Shown here: positions 19,281 to 29,650 of the stretch, one piece after another | How positions within the stretch are numbered: position 1 is the first letter of the stretch | Layout of the letters: every line of letters starts with the position of its first letter | NCBI GenBank assembly: GCA_947178575.1 | Contig: CAMWYX010000005.1 | Coordinates: 1-64,000, forward strand | DNA: 64,000 nucleotides | DNA from: an uncultured Ruminococcus sp. | GTDB taxonomy: Bacteria > Bacillota > Clostridia > Oscillospirales > Ruminococcaceae | Reading direction: 5' to 3' | Program-made: the position numbers and the translations under genes | The notes under the pieces: generated by a model | Database searches by the model: none | The model's input: only the letters and a program-made list of their open reading frames with translations | Told to the model about the DNA's origin: nothing

Positions 19281-20231
19281 TCAGATATAATTCAGGCTTT
19301 TGAGAGCGAAAAGCCACGCAGTAAGCGTAAATGCAGAGCATAGCGTTGTAAGCATTACAGCGAAGGCGGTAATTATTCCTTTATGACCGAAATTTTTTGC
19401 CATAACGAAACAGTTTCCGGTCGTTGCACTTCCGAGCATAACGAGTATAGCAATCAGTTTTTCTCCACGGAATCCGAGATAAACAGCGACGGGCAGGAAA
19501 ATTCCGCACAGAAGTATCAGCTTGATAAATGTGATTCCGAGCGTTACTGGAAGTCTTCCTTTAGCCTCGCTTGTTTTGAAAGAAGCCCCGAGAGCTATAA
19601 GCGAAAGCGGAGTTGACATATTTCCGAAATACGAAACGGATTTCTGAAGTATAACCGGCTGAGGTATACGCAGAACAGACCACACCGTGCCGACAGCAAT
19701 GGCAAGTATAATCGGATTTGTTGCTATTCCTTTGAGAGTATTCAAAAAAAGTTTTTTTCCGTTTCCTTTTTCATGGGGAGCGGTCAGGGAAAGAGCGGTC
19801 ACGGCGACTATATTGTATATCGGTACTGTTCCGGCAATCATAAGAGCAGCCATTGCGGCTTCTCCGTAGATATTTTTAACGAACGCTATACCAAGTACAG
19901 CCGCCGAACTTCTGTAAGATGCCTGAATTATTTCTCCACGCTCGCATTTATCCTTATGAATCAGCGAATATGTAAAAGCTATTCCCACGCTTATAAGAGT
20001 TGCGGTAATACAGAAAAGCACAAATTTTGTATCCCATACGGAACGGAAATCAGCGGTTGACAAATCTTCAAACAGAAGTGCCGGAAGTGTGACCGTAAAG
20101 GAAAATTTATTTATTTTTTCTGTGGTATGCTCATCAAAAAGATTAATCTTTCTGAATATATATCCGAACACCATCATAAGAAATACGGGTATAGTGGCAT
20201 TCAGTGAGAATATGAGATTTTCGGCAAACAA
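19281..20231 (-). CDS. AEC family transporter
   Basis: Polytopic; FGYIFRKINLFDEHTTEKINKFSFTVTLPALLFEDLS. Confidence 0.85.
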   Translation of the reverse strand: MFAENLIFSLNATIPVFLMMVFGYIFRKINLFDEHTTEKINKFSFTVTLPALLFEDLSTADFRSVWDTKFVLFCITATLISVGIAFTYSLIHKDKCERGEIIQASYRSSAAVLGIAFVKNIYGEAAMAALMIAGTVPIYNIVAVTALSLTAPHEKGNGKKLFLNTLKGIATNPIILAIAVGTVWSVLRIPQPVILQKSVSYFGNMSTPLSLIALGASFKTSEAKGRLPVTLGITFIKLILLCGIFLPVAVYLGFRGEKLIAILVMLGSATTGNCFVMAKNFGHKGIITAFAVMLTTLCSAFTLTAWLFALKSLNYI

Positions 20232-20268
20232 GTTAACATCTTCTTTTTTTATGATTTTATTTTATAAT

Positions 20269-21552
20269 TCAGAATATATCTTTTTTATTTCGGATATGCC
20301 TGCGCACGAGAACAAATATCATAATAATCACGCAGAAAATAAGAAATACCGGAACTATCCATCTGTTGGAACTTTCGTCTTCAGCGGATTTCATTTCCGT
20401 CCACAGATTCTGCATAAGAAGATTTGCTTCGTCGGAAAGATTGACGAAAACCGTTGTCTTATCTCTTATAAAATCCTGATTCGGATAAGATACTGTACTG
20501 TTGCGGACATCTTCATCAAGCATTTCATAAGCTGCCTGATGAGGTGTGGAATAGCATATATAATCAATGTTTGAATATGCAATGTCAGGCTCACACATAA
20601 AATTGATATACATTTCAGCGGCTTCCTTCTGCCTTGCCGATACCGGAATACACATAGCATCTATAAAAAGATTCGTACCGCTTTTAGGAACTACAAAATT
20701 AAGGTCTTCGTTTTCGTCCATTATAGTGAGAGCATCTCCGGCATAATACGGAGCTATAAGGGCATCGCCTGCTCCCATTTTATCGAAAATTTCGTCCATG
20801 ACATAGCCCTGAACTATTTTCTTCTGATTTTTCAGCTTATACGCCGCCTGTTCGAGTTCGTCTTTATCTTCGGTATTTATGGAATATCCGAGCATTATTT
20901 CCGAAATAGCGAAAGCATCACGGGGATTGTCAAACATAAGAATCTGGTCTGCATAATCCTGATTCCAGAGCAAATCCCAGTCAATATCTTCCGGTGCAAT
21001 ATCTATCATTGTGGAATCGTATATTATTCCGACAGTTCCCCACGTATACGGCACGGAATAGGCATTCTGAGGGTCATAGTCCTGACAGCGGAAATTTTCC
21101 ATAATATATTCAAAGTTCGGAATATTCCCGAAATTGAGGGGCTGTACCATATTTTCCCTAATCATTTTACTAATCATATAATCTGACGGGATAATAACAT
21201 CATACGAGGCAGCACCGCCTTTGAGTTTGGCATAAAGTTCCTCATTGGTTGCGAATGTTGTGTAATTTACTTTTATTCCGGTCAGCTTTTCAAATTCGCT
21301 GTTTACATCGAGAGTTCCCTCGTCTGCGCCTGTTGATATGTATTCGCCCCAGTTATAGACATTTATCGATATTCCGGCATCTTTGAAACGGGTGTAATAA
21401 TCTGTATCGGCGATTGTAAGTGTCTGTCTGCTGATTTCCTCATCTTCGTCTGTTCCGGATTCGTCGGAAGCCGTACACGCCGTAAGCATCGAAACACCAA
21501 GAACCGCCGTAACAGATACGGAAAATATATTTTTTATCAAGTTCATTCTCAT
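20269..21552 (-). CDS. potD: Spermidine/putrescine ABC transporter substrate-binding lipoprotein with C-terminal TM
   Basis: Lipobox VSMLTACTA; INVYNWGEYI; operon with potABC; C-terminal RWIVPVFLIFCVIIMIFVLVRRHIRNKK. Confidence 0.9.
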   Translation of the reverse strand: MRMNLIKNIFSVSVTAVLGVSMLTACTASDESGTDEDEEISRQTLTIADTDYYTRFKDAGISINVYNWGEYISTGADEGTLDVNSEFEKLTGIKVNYTTFATNEELYAKLKGGAASYDVIIPSDYMISKMIRENMVQPLNFGNIPNFEYIMENFRCQDYDPQNAYSVPYTWGTVGIIYDSTMIDIAPEDIDWDLLWNQDYADQILMFDNPRDAFAISEIMLGYSINTEDKDELEQAAYKLKNQKKIVQGYVMDEIFDKMGAGDALIAPYYAGDALTIMDENEDLNFVVPKSGTNLFIDAMCIPVSARQKEAAEMYINFMCEPDIAYSNIDYICYSTPHQAAYEMLDEDVRNSTVSYPNQDFIRDKTTVFVNLSDEANLLMQNLWTEMKSAEDESSNRWIVPVFLIFCVIIMIFVLVRRHIRNKKDIF

Positions 21553-22340
21553 GCCTCCCTGCGTTTCTGCGACCTGTTTTCAATCACATTCTTTACGATA
21601 AGCACAATTACAACAGCTATGAAAATCAGGGTTGAAAGCGCATTTATTTCCGGCGATACCTTTCGTCTTGTCATAGAATATATTGTTATGGGAAGTGTCT
21701 GCGATGTAGAACCGCTTGTAAAATAGCTTATAACAAAATCGTCAAGCGAATATGTAAACGACATGAGAAATCCGCTGACAACTCCGGGCATGATTTCCGG
21801 CAGAACAACTTTCCGGAACGCCTTGAACGGACTACAGCCCAAATCCTGCGCCGCCTCATAGATATGCGGATTCATCTGATTGAATTTCGGCATCACATTC
21901 AGTATGACATACGGAACATCAAATGTTATATGTGCAATCAGGAGCGTAGCAAATCCGAATTCAAGATTCATGCGTGCCGCAAAGAACACAAAAAGAAGCA
22001 TAAGCGATACACCGGTAACTATTTCCGGATTTATAATCGGCATATTTGTAACATTCATGACAACTGCTTTCGGGATTTTTTTCATATTGTTTATTCCGAT
22101 AGCCGCAAGAGTTCCAAGCACTGTTGAAATTATGCTTGCAAGACAGGCTATAATAATCGTATTTACGAGAGATGATATTATTATCTTGTTATTGAACAGA
22201 CGGACATACCAGTCAAGAGTAAATCCGCTGAATACACTTCTGCTTTTTGTTTCGTTGAATGAAAATACAATAAGAACAAAAATCGGTATGTACAGAAAAA
22301 AGAGTACAAGCGACATATATATTTTTCCTAATTTTTTCAT
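21549..22340 (-). CDS. potC: Spermidine/putrescine ABC transporter permease
   Basis: EAAQDLGCSPFKAFRKVVLPEIMPGVVSGFLMSFTYSLDDFVISYF. Confidence 0.93.
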   Translation of the reverse strand: MKKLGKIYMSLVLFFLYIPIFVLIVFSFNETKSRSVFSGFTLDWYVRLFNNKIIISSLVNTIIIACLASIISTVLGTLAAIGINNMKKIPKAVVMNVTNMPIINPEIVTGVSLMLLFVFFAARMNLEFGFATLLIAHITFDVPYVILNVMPKFNQMNPHIYEAAQDLGCSPFKAFRKVVLPEIMPGVVSGFLMSFTYSLDDFVISYFTSGSTSQTLPITIYSMTRRKVSPEINALSTLIFIAVVIVLIVKNVIENRSQKRREA

Positions 22341-22352
22341 GCCTGTTCCTCC

Positions 22353-23159
22353 TTACATAAGCACCTGTTCATCGGGGTCAAACTGATTCATTACTGTCAT
22401 TATTACAAGAATAATAACCATAAGCACAAATGAAATAGCTGCGCCGAGATGCGGATTATAGGCATTTCCGAGGAACTGCATTTCAATGAGGTCGCCTATG
22501 AGAAGATTCGAGCCTCCGCCGAGCATACGGGAAATAATAAAAGTGGAAATTGCCGGTACAAAAACCATAGTAATTCCGGAAGTGATTCCGGGCATACTCA
22601 GCGGAACTATTACACGGAAAAGGGTCTGCACAGAACTGCACCCGAGGTCGTCCGCAGCTTCAAACATACTTTTATCTATCTTCTCCATTACGGAGTACAG
22701 CGGAAGTATCATAAACGGCAGATAATTGTATACCATTCCGAGAACCACAGCCGCAGAAGTATTTATGAGCTTGTACGGGCCAAGACCGACAAGACCGAGG
22801 ATATAATTTATTATTCCGTTGTTTCCTAAAAGTGTCATCCACGCATAAGTCCGGAGCAGGAAATTCATCCACATCGGGAGCATTACTATCATCAGCATAG
22901 TGCCCTGTTTATGTTTTTCCATGCGTGAAAGTATAAATGCTACCGGATACGCAATCACAAGGCATATTGCTGTAGCAATCAGCGAAAGCCATATCGAGCG
23001 GACAAATATATTTGCATACTGTCCGACATCGGAAATATATTTTACAGTGAATCCGCCGTCATCATTTGTAAATGCAAAGTAGGCAATCATAAGCAGGGGA
23101 ACAAGTATAAATACTATCATCCATACAAGATACGGTGCGGAAAAATATTTCAGTTTCAT
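22353..23159 (-). CDS. potB: Spermidine/putrescine ABC transporter permease
   Basis: EAADDLGCSSVQTLFRVIVPLSMPGITSGI EAA loop; operon. Confidence 0.93.
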   Translation of the reverse strand: MKLKYFSAPYLVWMIVFILVPLLMIAYFAFTNDDGGFTVKYISDVGQYANIFVRSIWLSLIATAICLVIAYPVAFILSRMEKHKQGTMLMIVMLPMWMNFLLRTYAWMTLLGNNGIINYILGLVGLGPYKLINTSAAVVLGMVYNYLPFMILPLYSVMEKIDKSMFEAADDLGCSSVQTLFRVIVPLSMPGITSGITMVFVPAISTFIISRMLGGGSNLLIGDLIEMQFLGNAYNPHLGAAISFVLMVIILVIMTVMNQFDPDEQVLM

Positions 23160-23163
23160 TTTT

Positions 23164-24207
23164 TTATTCCTCCGTTTTTCTCATAATGTGAATATCATCG
23201 GGTGCGATGTTCATTCCGACCATATTTCCGGCTGATTCGGCTTTTGTGGAATGTACTGTCCATGTATGTTCCTTGCCGTCGATTATCATTTCATAGTGAA
23301 CACCTTTGAATACCACGGATTTTACAATACCTGTGAGTTTCGCCTTATCTGCCGGAATAATCTTCACATCTTCCGGACGTATGACAACATCAACTTTTTC
23401 TCCGGCATTGAATCCGCTGTCGACGCATTCAAATTTTTTGCCGTTAAATTCAACAATGAAGTCTTCCGGCATAGTTCCGCTGATTATATTGCTTTCGCCG
23501 ATGAAATCGGCAACAAATGCGTTGACGGGTTCGTTGTATATATCAGTCGGCGAGCCAATCTGCTGTATAGAACCGTTATTCATAACAACAATGCTGTCGC
23601 TCATGGTAAGAGCTTCTTCCTGGTCGTGCGTTACGTATATGAATGTAAGTTCAAGTTCCTGCTGAATTTTTCGCAGTTCTATCTGCATTTCCTTGCGGAG
23701 CTTCAAATCAAGTGCGCCAAGCGGTTCGTCAAGAAGAAGTACTTTAGGGTGATTGACCAATGCCCTCGCAATTGCAACTCTCTGTTGCTGACCGCCGGAA
23801 AGTCTGTTTACGGAACGTTTTTCATATCCCATAAGATTCACGATTTCCAGCATTTCGCCGACTCTCCGGACTATTTCCTTTTCCGGAACTTTCTTGACAC
23901 GCAGTCCGAAAGCAATGTTTTCGTATACGTTCAGGTGGGGAAAAAGTGCATATCTCTGGAATACTGTATTGACATTCCGTTTATGCGGAGGCATACCGTT
24001 TATACGTTTTCCCTCAAAAAGAACATCACCGCTTTTCGGCTCAAGAAATCCGGCGATTATTCTGAGCGTGGTAGTCTTTCCACAGCCCGACGGTCCGAGA
24101 AATGTAACAAATTCCTTGTCTTTTATGTCAAGGCTGATATTTTTGAGTATCTGTTCGCCGTCCTCAAATTCCATGATGATATTCTGCAAGCTTACAATAT
24201 TTTCCAT
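23164..24207 (-). CDS. potA: Spermidine/putrescine ABC transporter ATP-binding protein
   Basis: Walker [13 protein letters not shown], signature [19 protein letters not shown]-like C-terminus. Confidence 0.95.
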   Translation of the reverse strand: MENIVSLQNIIMEFEDGEQILKNISLDIKDKEFVTFLGPSGCGKTTTLRIIAGFLEPKSGDVLFEGKRINGMPPHKRNVNTVFQRYALFPHLNVYENIAFGLRVKKVPEKEIVRRVGEMLEIVNLMGYEKRSVNRLSGGQQQRVAIARALVNHPKVLLLDEPLGALDLKLRKEMQIELRKIQQELELTFIYVTHDQEEALTMSDSIVVMNNGSIQQIGSPTDIYNEPVNAFVADFIGESNIISGTMPEDFIVEFNGKKFECVDSGFNAGEKVDVVIRPEDVKIIPADKAKLTGIVKSVVFKGVHYEMIIDGKEHTWTVHSTKAESAGNMVGMNIAPDDIHIMRKTEE

Positions 24208-24429
24208 TTATTCAACTCCATTCGTATTTCTGAGAAAATCAGGTGATTTATAAAAAATCCAATACAATTATATCACAGTATAATATAAAATGCAAGAAAT
24301 AATATGATTATTGTACTTATTTTCTTAAATATCGCACAGTTGACAAATCAGAAATAATGTGCTATACTATATAGGCGGTATATAATCTGCTTTAAAGCGA
24401 TAAAGTACAAACGAAAGGATTTTTTTATT

Positions 24430-25404
24430 ATGAAAGATGTTTCAAAACTTATGGACTACAGAGCCGATATTAAGGTTCTTGATGCTACTCTCCGTGACGG
24501 CGGTCTTGTGAATGATTTCCGCTTCTCCGATGATTTCGTGAAAGCTCTCTATCTTGCCAATATCCGTGCCGGTGTTGATTATATGGAATTCGGCTACAAG
24601 GGCGATAAATCAATGTTCGATGTTGATAAATTCGGCCCGTGCAAGTTCTGCGATGATGAATATATCCGTTCAATCGTAGGCGAAAATAATACCGACCTCA
24701 AAATCGCCGTGATGGCTGATGTCGGTCGCTGTGACTATAAAAACGATATTCACGACCGTTCTGAAAGCCCTGTAGACCTCGTGCGTGTTGCGACTTATCT
24801 CCACCAGATACCCACCGCTGTAAGCATGATTGAAGATGCTAAATCAAAGGGTTATGAAGTAAGCTGTAATATAATGGCTATTTCAAACGCCCGTGAGTCC
24901 GATATTGAGGCAGCTCTCGAAATTCTGGGAAAATCTCCGGTTGATGTGTTCTATATCGTTGACAGCTTCGGCTCGCTCTATCCGGAACAGATTGCACGCA
25001 CTGTAAATATCTACAAAGAATACGCCGAAAAATACGGCAAAAAACTCGGAATCCATGCCCATAACAACCAACAGCTTGCCTTTGCGAATACTATCGAAGC
25101 CGTAGGCGACGGCGTTGACTGGCTTGATGCAACATACGCCGCAATGGGTCGTGGTGCCGGTAACTGTGCTATGGAACTTCTTCTCGGTTTCCTGAAAAAT
25201 CCGAAATACAACGTTTATCCGGCTATCCAGTTCATCGAAAAATATATGCCGGCAGTCCGTGAAGCCGGTGCAGTATGGGGATATGATTTCCAGTATCTCA
25301 TGACCGGTCTTCTGAATCAGCACCCACGTACAGCTATTGAATTCACAAAGCAGAAACGTACCGATTATTCTGAGTTCTACAAGGAAATTCTTGCACAGGA
25401 ATAA
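24430..25404 (+). CDS. DRE-TIM metallolyase/HMGL-like aldolase family protein
   Basis: LDATLRDGGLVNDFRF start motif; IHAHNNQQLAFANTIEAV..DATYAAMGRGAGN. Confidence 0.85.
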   Translation: MKDVSKLMDYRADIKVLDATLRDGGLVNDFRFSDDFVKALYLANIRAGVDYMEFGYKGDKSMFDVDKFGPCKFCDDEYIRSIVGENNTDLKIAVMADVGRCDYKNDIHDRSESPVDLVRVATYLHQIPTAVSMIEDAKSKGYEVSCNIMAISNARESDIEAALEILGKSPVDVFYIVDSFGSLYPEQIARTVNIYKEYAEKYGKKLGIHAHNNQQLAFANTIEAVGDGVDWLDATYAAMGRGAGNCAMELLLGFLKNPKYNVYPAIQFIEKYMPAVREAGAVWGYDFQYLMTGLLNQHPRTAIEFTKQKRTDYSEFYKEILAQE

Positions 25405-25419
25405 TAATATAAACAGCAA

Positions 25420-25457
25420 AAATGCTGTGCGGAAATTAATCCGTACAGCATTTTTTT
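25420..25457. terminator. Terminator between the convergent aldolase and histidine kinase genes
   Basis: AATGCTGTGCGGA...TCCGTACAGCATTTTTTT. Confidence 0.8.
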
Positions 25458-25470
25458 AATGAACACACTT

Positions 25471-27915
25471 TTATATGTGGGGAGAGTTCACCATTGTGAA
25501 TCTTATTTCGGCTTTGAATAAATCTCCGTCAACCGAAACCGTGAATTTTCCACCGCTTGCTTCCGTGAAGCTTTTTGCAATCGAAAGACCTAAACCGTTT
25601 CCGTCAGTAGTTCTGGATTCATCACCCCGTGTGAAACGTTCTGTTATTTCGTCGGGTGAAAATGTCATTTCATAAGATGCGATATTCTTTATTGATATTA
25701 TACATTCGCTGTTTTCGCCTGTTACTGTCAGATATATACGTGTTCCGTCAAGTGAATATTTCAGTGCGTTGTCGATGAGATTCTGCAATACTCTGTACAT
25801 ACGCTTTCCGTCTGCCGTTATCAGTGCCGTTTTAATCTGTATATCTTTTCGGAGTTCATTTCCAGATGATTTTATTCTGTCCTCTGAATCCGCCAGAACC
25901 TGCTCCGTAAGAATAACCGCATCTATCTGCTCAAGATTGACATCTGTCCGGCTTGTAGCTTTTGCAAGGTCGAACAAATCCGCAACCATTATTTTAAGCT
26001 GTTCAGATTTCTGCTGAATTACTGTAACATAATCACGTGCAGAGGGTTCAAGTTCTTCCGAAGAAAGCAAATCAATATAACTTATGATTGATGTCAGGGG
26101 AGTTTTCAAATCATGTGAAACATTGGTTACCAAATCTATTTTCATGCGTTCTGATTTAATCTGACGGTCAACAGCGGTCTGTATTCCGGCAGAAATGTTA
26201 TTAAGTTTTTGTGTAGGAACGTATATCAGCGATTTTTCTTCCTCTTTACGGCTGTTATAGTTACCGCTGTTCATATCGGATATATGACTGCAAAGTCTGT
26301 CCATTGCATTTATATCGCTGAGACTAAGATATACATATAATCCGACTATGATTATACTTCCTATTACAAATACGGCAAATTCTTCACAACCTAATCCGAC
26401 AAGGAGTACAAAAAATTCAAGAATAAGCACAAGTACAAGGCGTGAAACGAAATTGCGGACGATTTTGTTGTTTTTCATCATTTCACGGCTTATTCTGGCA
26501 TCTGAAATATTCTTACATAATTTTCCGAATCGTTCACGGATTACTGAAAATATTTTCTTTAACCTGACACACACGAATTTTGCACATCTTGTTACAAGAG
26601 ATGTCCTGAATAAAGTTCTGCATTTTATACGTATTATTATACTGTTCATACAGATTGCGAATACAGCGAAAACAATACTGAATATTACTGAGTATATTAT
26701 ATATACTGTGTTTTCATCATAGTAATTTTTAAAAAATTTAGTAATATCATAATATTCCGCACCGTATATTATTCCGAAAAATACTGCCACGCCTGCAATA
26801 ATAACAGGCAATTCCACAAACAGATTATCAAGACTACCTGTTACGAATTTCTTTTCCTTGATGCTGTAACCTCCGGCAGTCAAAAAATATATCATCAGCA
26901 GAAGTGCAATTGCAAATACAGGAATACAGTCAACCAGTGAGTGAACCATATCTATGTCAAAGGCTGATTCTTCTGCGATATAGTTTTCATATTCCGCAAT
27001 TTTTCCATCATCAAGTCTTATTGATATTGTGAGAGACTGTTCCAGACCGGCTTTCTGTGAAAAATTCTCTGACTTTACTTTATGGAATCTGCCGTCATTG
27101 TAAACATAAATGCTTCCGTCTGTGATATTGTTTTCGGTTTCATAATAGACGTTTCCCAGTTCGTCATACATGATTCTGTTTACCGGATTTCCGTTTTCAT
27201 CATATAAAACCGTGTTATCATATGTTTCATTGATTGTAAGTGTATCGTTATATCGTCCGTCATTATTTGTAAAAGCTGATTCAGGTATCGGAGTTGTGCC
27301 GTCGGTATTATAATATATAGTAGCTCCTTTTCCGTCTTTTACACTGTTCATACCGTCTGTATCGAAATCATAAACAGCTGTGCTTCGTTCCGGAATATCA
27401 TAATATGTCATTCCGTAATTTGTTTCATACCAGTTGAAATTATATATAGAATATGACCAGTTGCACACTTCCGGTATGTCTATACAGTCCTCATATCTCC
27501 GGAAAGTATATTTATCATTTACAATTTCCTTGTCTGTGTTCGTAAATTCTGCATTGTCATAGGAAACGCTGTACACATAACCTTCGGGAGTATTTCCGGT
27601 TAAAGCAAGATTCCCGTTTGTATCCATACAGCCATATCGTTTGAGTTCAAAAATTGTATTTTCTTCCAGTTCTCTTGTTCCGGTAAAATTTCCGTTTTTG
27701 TCGCAGTTTCTGAGATACATAACGCCGATTATCCAGAGTTTGCGGTAAATCTCGTTAATATCCTCGCTGATTTGATATTTTGAAATTACATCATGATTAT
27801 TATAGAAACGGTCGGCTTTGTTTGAGATTTTAAGAACGCTGAAAACACCTGTCACAACAAGTATACAGCTCACGATAAAAGCGGTTATCCTTGTTATTTT
27901 ATGTTTTATTATCAT
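25471..27915 (-). CDS. Sensor histidine kinase with large extracytoplasmic domain
   Basis: HisKA VTNVSHDLKTPLTSIISYIDLL; HATPase VLQNLIDNALKYS, GNGLGLSIAKSF. Confidence 0.92.
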   Translation of the reverse strand: MIIKHKITRITAFIVSCILVVTGVFSVLKISNKADRFYNNHDVISKYQISEDINEIYRKLWIIGVMYLRNCDKNGNFTGTRELEENTIFELKRYGCMDTNGNLALTGNTPEGYVYSVSYDNAEFTNTDKEIVNDKYTFRRYEDCIDIPEVCNWSYSIYNFNWYETNYGMTYYDIPERSTAVYDFDTDGMNSVKDGKGATIYYNTDGTTPIPESAFTNNDGRYNDTLTINETYDNTVLYDENGNPVNRIMYDELGNVYYETENNITDGSIYVYNDGRFHKVKSENFSQKAGLEQSLTISIRLDDGKIAEYENYIAEESAFDIDMVHSLVDCIPVFAIALLLMIYFLTAGGYSIKEKKFVTGSLDNLFVELPVIIAGVAVFFGIIYGAEYYDITKFFKNYYDENTVYIIYSVIFSIVFAVFAICMNSIIIRIKCRTLFRTSLVTRCAKFVCVRLKKIFSVIRERFGKLCKNISDARISREMMKNNKIVRNFVSRLVLVLILEFFVLLVGLGCEEFAVFVIGSIIIVGLYVYLSLSDINAMDRLCSHISDMNSGNYNSRKEEEKSLIYVPTQKLNNISAGIQTAVDRQIKSERMKIDLVTNVSHDLKTPLTSIISYIDLLSSEELEPSARDYVTVIQQKSEQLKIMVADLFDLAKATSRTDVNLEQIDAVILTEQVLADSEDRIKSSGNELRKDIQIKTALITADGKRMYRVLQNLIDNALKYSLDGTRIYLTVTGENSECIISIKNIASYEMTFSPDEITERFTRGDESRTTDGNGLGLSIAKSFTEASGGKFTVSVDGDLFKAEIRFTMVNSPHI

Positions 27916-28631
27916 TTTTTATTTCCCTGCCTTTCTATTTTGTAGCCTATTCCCCACACGACTTTGAGATAGCGTGGGTCACTCGGATTGATTTCGATTT
28001 TCTCACGTATATGCCGGATATGTACCATTACTGTATTTTCAACCGAATATGAATCCTCGTTCCAGATTCTGCTGTATATTTCTTCCGCCGAAAATATACG
28101 TCCTGCATTTTCCATAAGAAGTTCTGTTATTTTGTATTCTGTCGCCGTGAGTTTCACCGCCTCCCCGTCTGCATACACCTGTTTTTCGTCTCTGTCAAGA
28201 ACAAGACCGCCTATTCTGATTACCGAACTTTTTTTCACGCTGTCAGCAGCTCCGAGACTAAGATAACGGCGGAGATTTGCCTGAACACGTGCGGTCAGTT
28301 CCATAGGATTGTAAGGCTTTGTGATATAGTCATCAGCTCCCATTGAGAGACCGAGGATTTTATCGCTGTCCTCGGATTTTGCAGAAAGTACAATTATCGG
28401 GATATTTCTTGTAGTGCGTATTTTCATCATAGCCGATAAGCCGTCCATTTTCGGCATCATTATGTCTATAAGTATCAGCTGAACATCGTTGTGTATAAGT
28501 TCGTCAAGTGCTTCGAGTCCGTTGTATGCCTTGCGGATTCTGTAACCCTCACGTTCCAGAAGTGCGGCTATGGCATTTACAATGTCGTGGTCATCATCAA
28601 CAACAAGTATAGTAGTATTTTCGTTATTCAT
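27912..28631 (-). CDS. OmpR/PhoB-type response regulator
   Basis: ILVVDDDHDIVNAI; LIDIMMPKMDGL; winged-helix C-terminus. Confidence 0.93.
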   Translation of the reverse strand: MNNENTTILVVDDDHDIVNAIAALLEREGYRIRKAYNGLEALDELIHNDVQLILIDIMMPKMDGLSAMMKIRTTRNIPIIVLSAKSEDSDKILGLSMGADDYITKPYNPMELTARVQANLRRYLSLGAADSVKKSSVIRIGGLVLDRDEKQVYADGEAVKLTATEYKITELLMENAGRIFSAEEIYSRIWNEDSYSVENTVMVHIRHIREKIEINPSDPRYLKVVWGIGYKIERQGNKK

Positions 28632-28663
28632 ACAGAAAAAATCCTTTCGCTGTTCCACCGGAG

Positions 28664-28679
28664 TGTTCCACGTGGAACA
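28664..28679. promoter_or_regulatory. parS-like site TGTTCCACGTGGAACA
   Basis: Perfect palindrome upstream of the response regulator gene. Confidence 0.88.
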
Positions 28680-28934
28680 TTTGTAATTATAATATAATTA
28701 CATTGTACTATATCACTTCCTTTATGTCAATATTATAAAGTTTATTTCTTATTTTTCATTTGCTGAATTTCTTATGATTTTCTTAAATTTTGATTTTGGA
28801 TATTTTGAATAAATACAAGATTAAAAACGAAAAAAATATATATAAAGATACGAAATTCAAAAAAACTATTGACATTTCTGATTTTATGGTGTATAATAAT
28901 TAAGTCACAGGCGGTAAAGCAGTGATAAAGATAT

Positions 28935-29011
28935 GGCGGCATAGCTCAGTTGGCTAGAGTACTCGGTTCATACCCGATTGGTCGTTGGTTCAAATCCTAC
29001 TGCCGCTACCA
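28935..29011 (+). tRNA. tRNA-Met(CAT), elongator-like, CCA encoded
   Basis: GGCGGCATAGCTCAGTTGGC...GGTTCATACCCG...GGTTCAAATCC...CCA cloverleaf. Confidence 0.93.
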
Positions 29012-29015
29012 TAGA

Positions 29016-29090
29016 GGCCCGTTGGTCAAGCGGTTAAGACATCGCCCTTTCACGGCGGAATCATGGGTTCGATTCCCGTACGGGTCACCA
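29016..29090 (+). tRNA. tRNA-Glu(TTC), CCA encoded
   Basis: GGCCCGTTGGTCAAGCGGTTAAGACATCGCCCTTTCACGGCGG...GGTTCGATTCCCGTACGGGTCACCA. Confidence 0.95.
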
Positions 29091-29096
29091 AAAAGA

Positions 29097-29122
29097 AAAG
29101 CAGTGTTTTTCACTGCTTTTTT
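29097..29122 (+). terminator. Terminator after the tRNA pair
   Basis: AAAGCAGTG-TTTTT-CACTGCTTTTTTT. Confidence 0.8.
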
Positions 29123-29143
29123 TATATGTAAATCATGTATAAG

Positions 29144-29182
29144 AAATCCGGCATATGTTTTCAAGCATACGCCGGATTTTTG
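29144..29182 (-). terminator. Terminator of the iscS-iscU unit
   Basis: AAATCCGGC...GCCGGATTTTT hairpin. Confidence 0.65.
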
Positions 29183-29196
29183 ATACTATATTGTTA

Positions 29197-29613
29197 TTAT
29201 TCTTCGGGCATATGAATTTCACCGACAATCGGGAGCGGGTCAACGCCCTGACGTGTATAATAATCTGAAAGAGCCGAGCGGACAGCCTGTTCAGCGAGTA
29301 CGGAACAGTGTATCTTTACAGCCGGCAGACCGTCAAGAGCATCCACAACAGCGTCGTTTGTGAGCTTGAGAGCATCATCGATTGATTTTCCCTTGATGAG
29401 TTCGGTAGCCATTGAAGAAGTCGCAACGGCAGCGCCACAGCCGAATGTCTTGAATTTGGCATCTGTAATGATACCGTCATTGATTTTGAGATACATTTTC
29501 ATAATATCTCCGCATTTTGCGTTACCGATTTCTCCCACGCCGTCGGCATCGGGTATTTCGCCGACATTACGGGGATTTGAAAAATGGTCCATAACCTTTT
29601 CACTGTACATCAT
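29197..29613 (-). CDS. iscU: Fe-S cluster assembly scaffold NifU/IscU
   Basis: MMYSEKVMDHFSNPRNVGEI..NAKCGDIMKMYLKI..FKTFGCGAAVATSSMATELIKGK. Confidence 0.93.
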   Translation of the reverse strand: MMYSEKVMDHFSNPRNVGEIPDADGVGEIGNAKCGDIMKMYLKINDGIITDAKFKTFGCGAAVATSSMATELIKGKSIDDALKLTNDAVVDALDGLPAVKIHCSVLAEQAVRSALSDYYTRQGVDPLPIVGEIHMPEE

Positions 29614-29650
29614 AATATATCATACTCCTTTGTAATTCTGTTATTTTATA

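Noticed and set aside
23251-24246. 331-aa + strand ORF opposite potA
   Set aside because: Shadow ORF fully antisense to a clear ABC ATPase, no recognisable domain; Cys/Phe/Tyr-rich composition typical of antisense frames.
28651-28660. TGTTCCACCG just before the parS at 28664
   Set aside because: Half-site only; no second arm.
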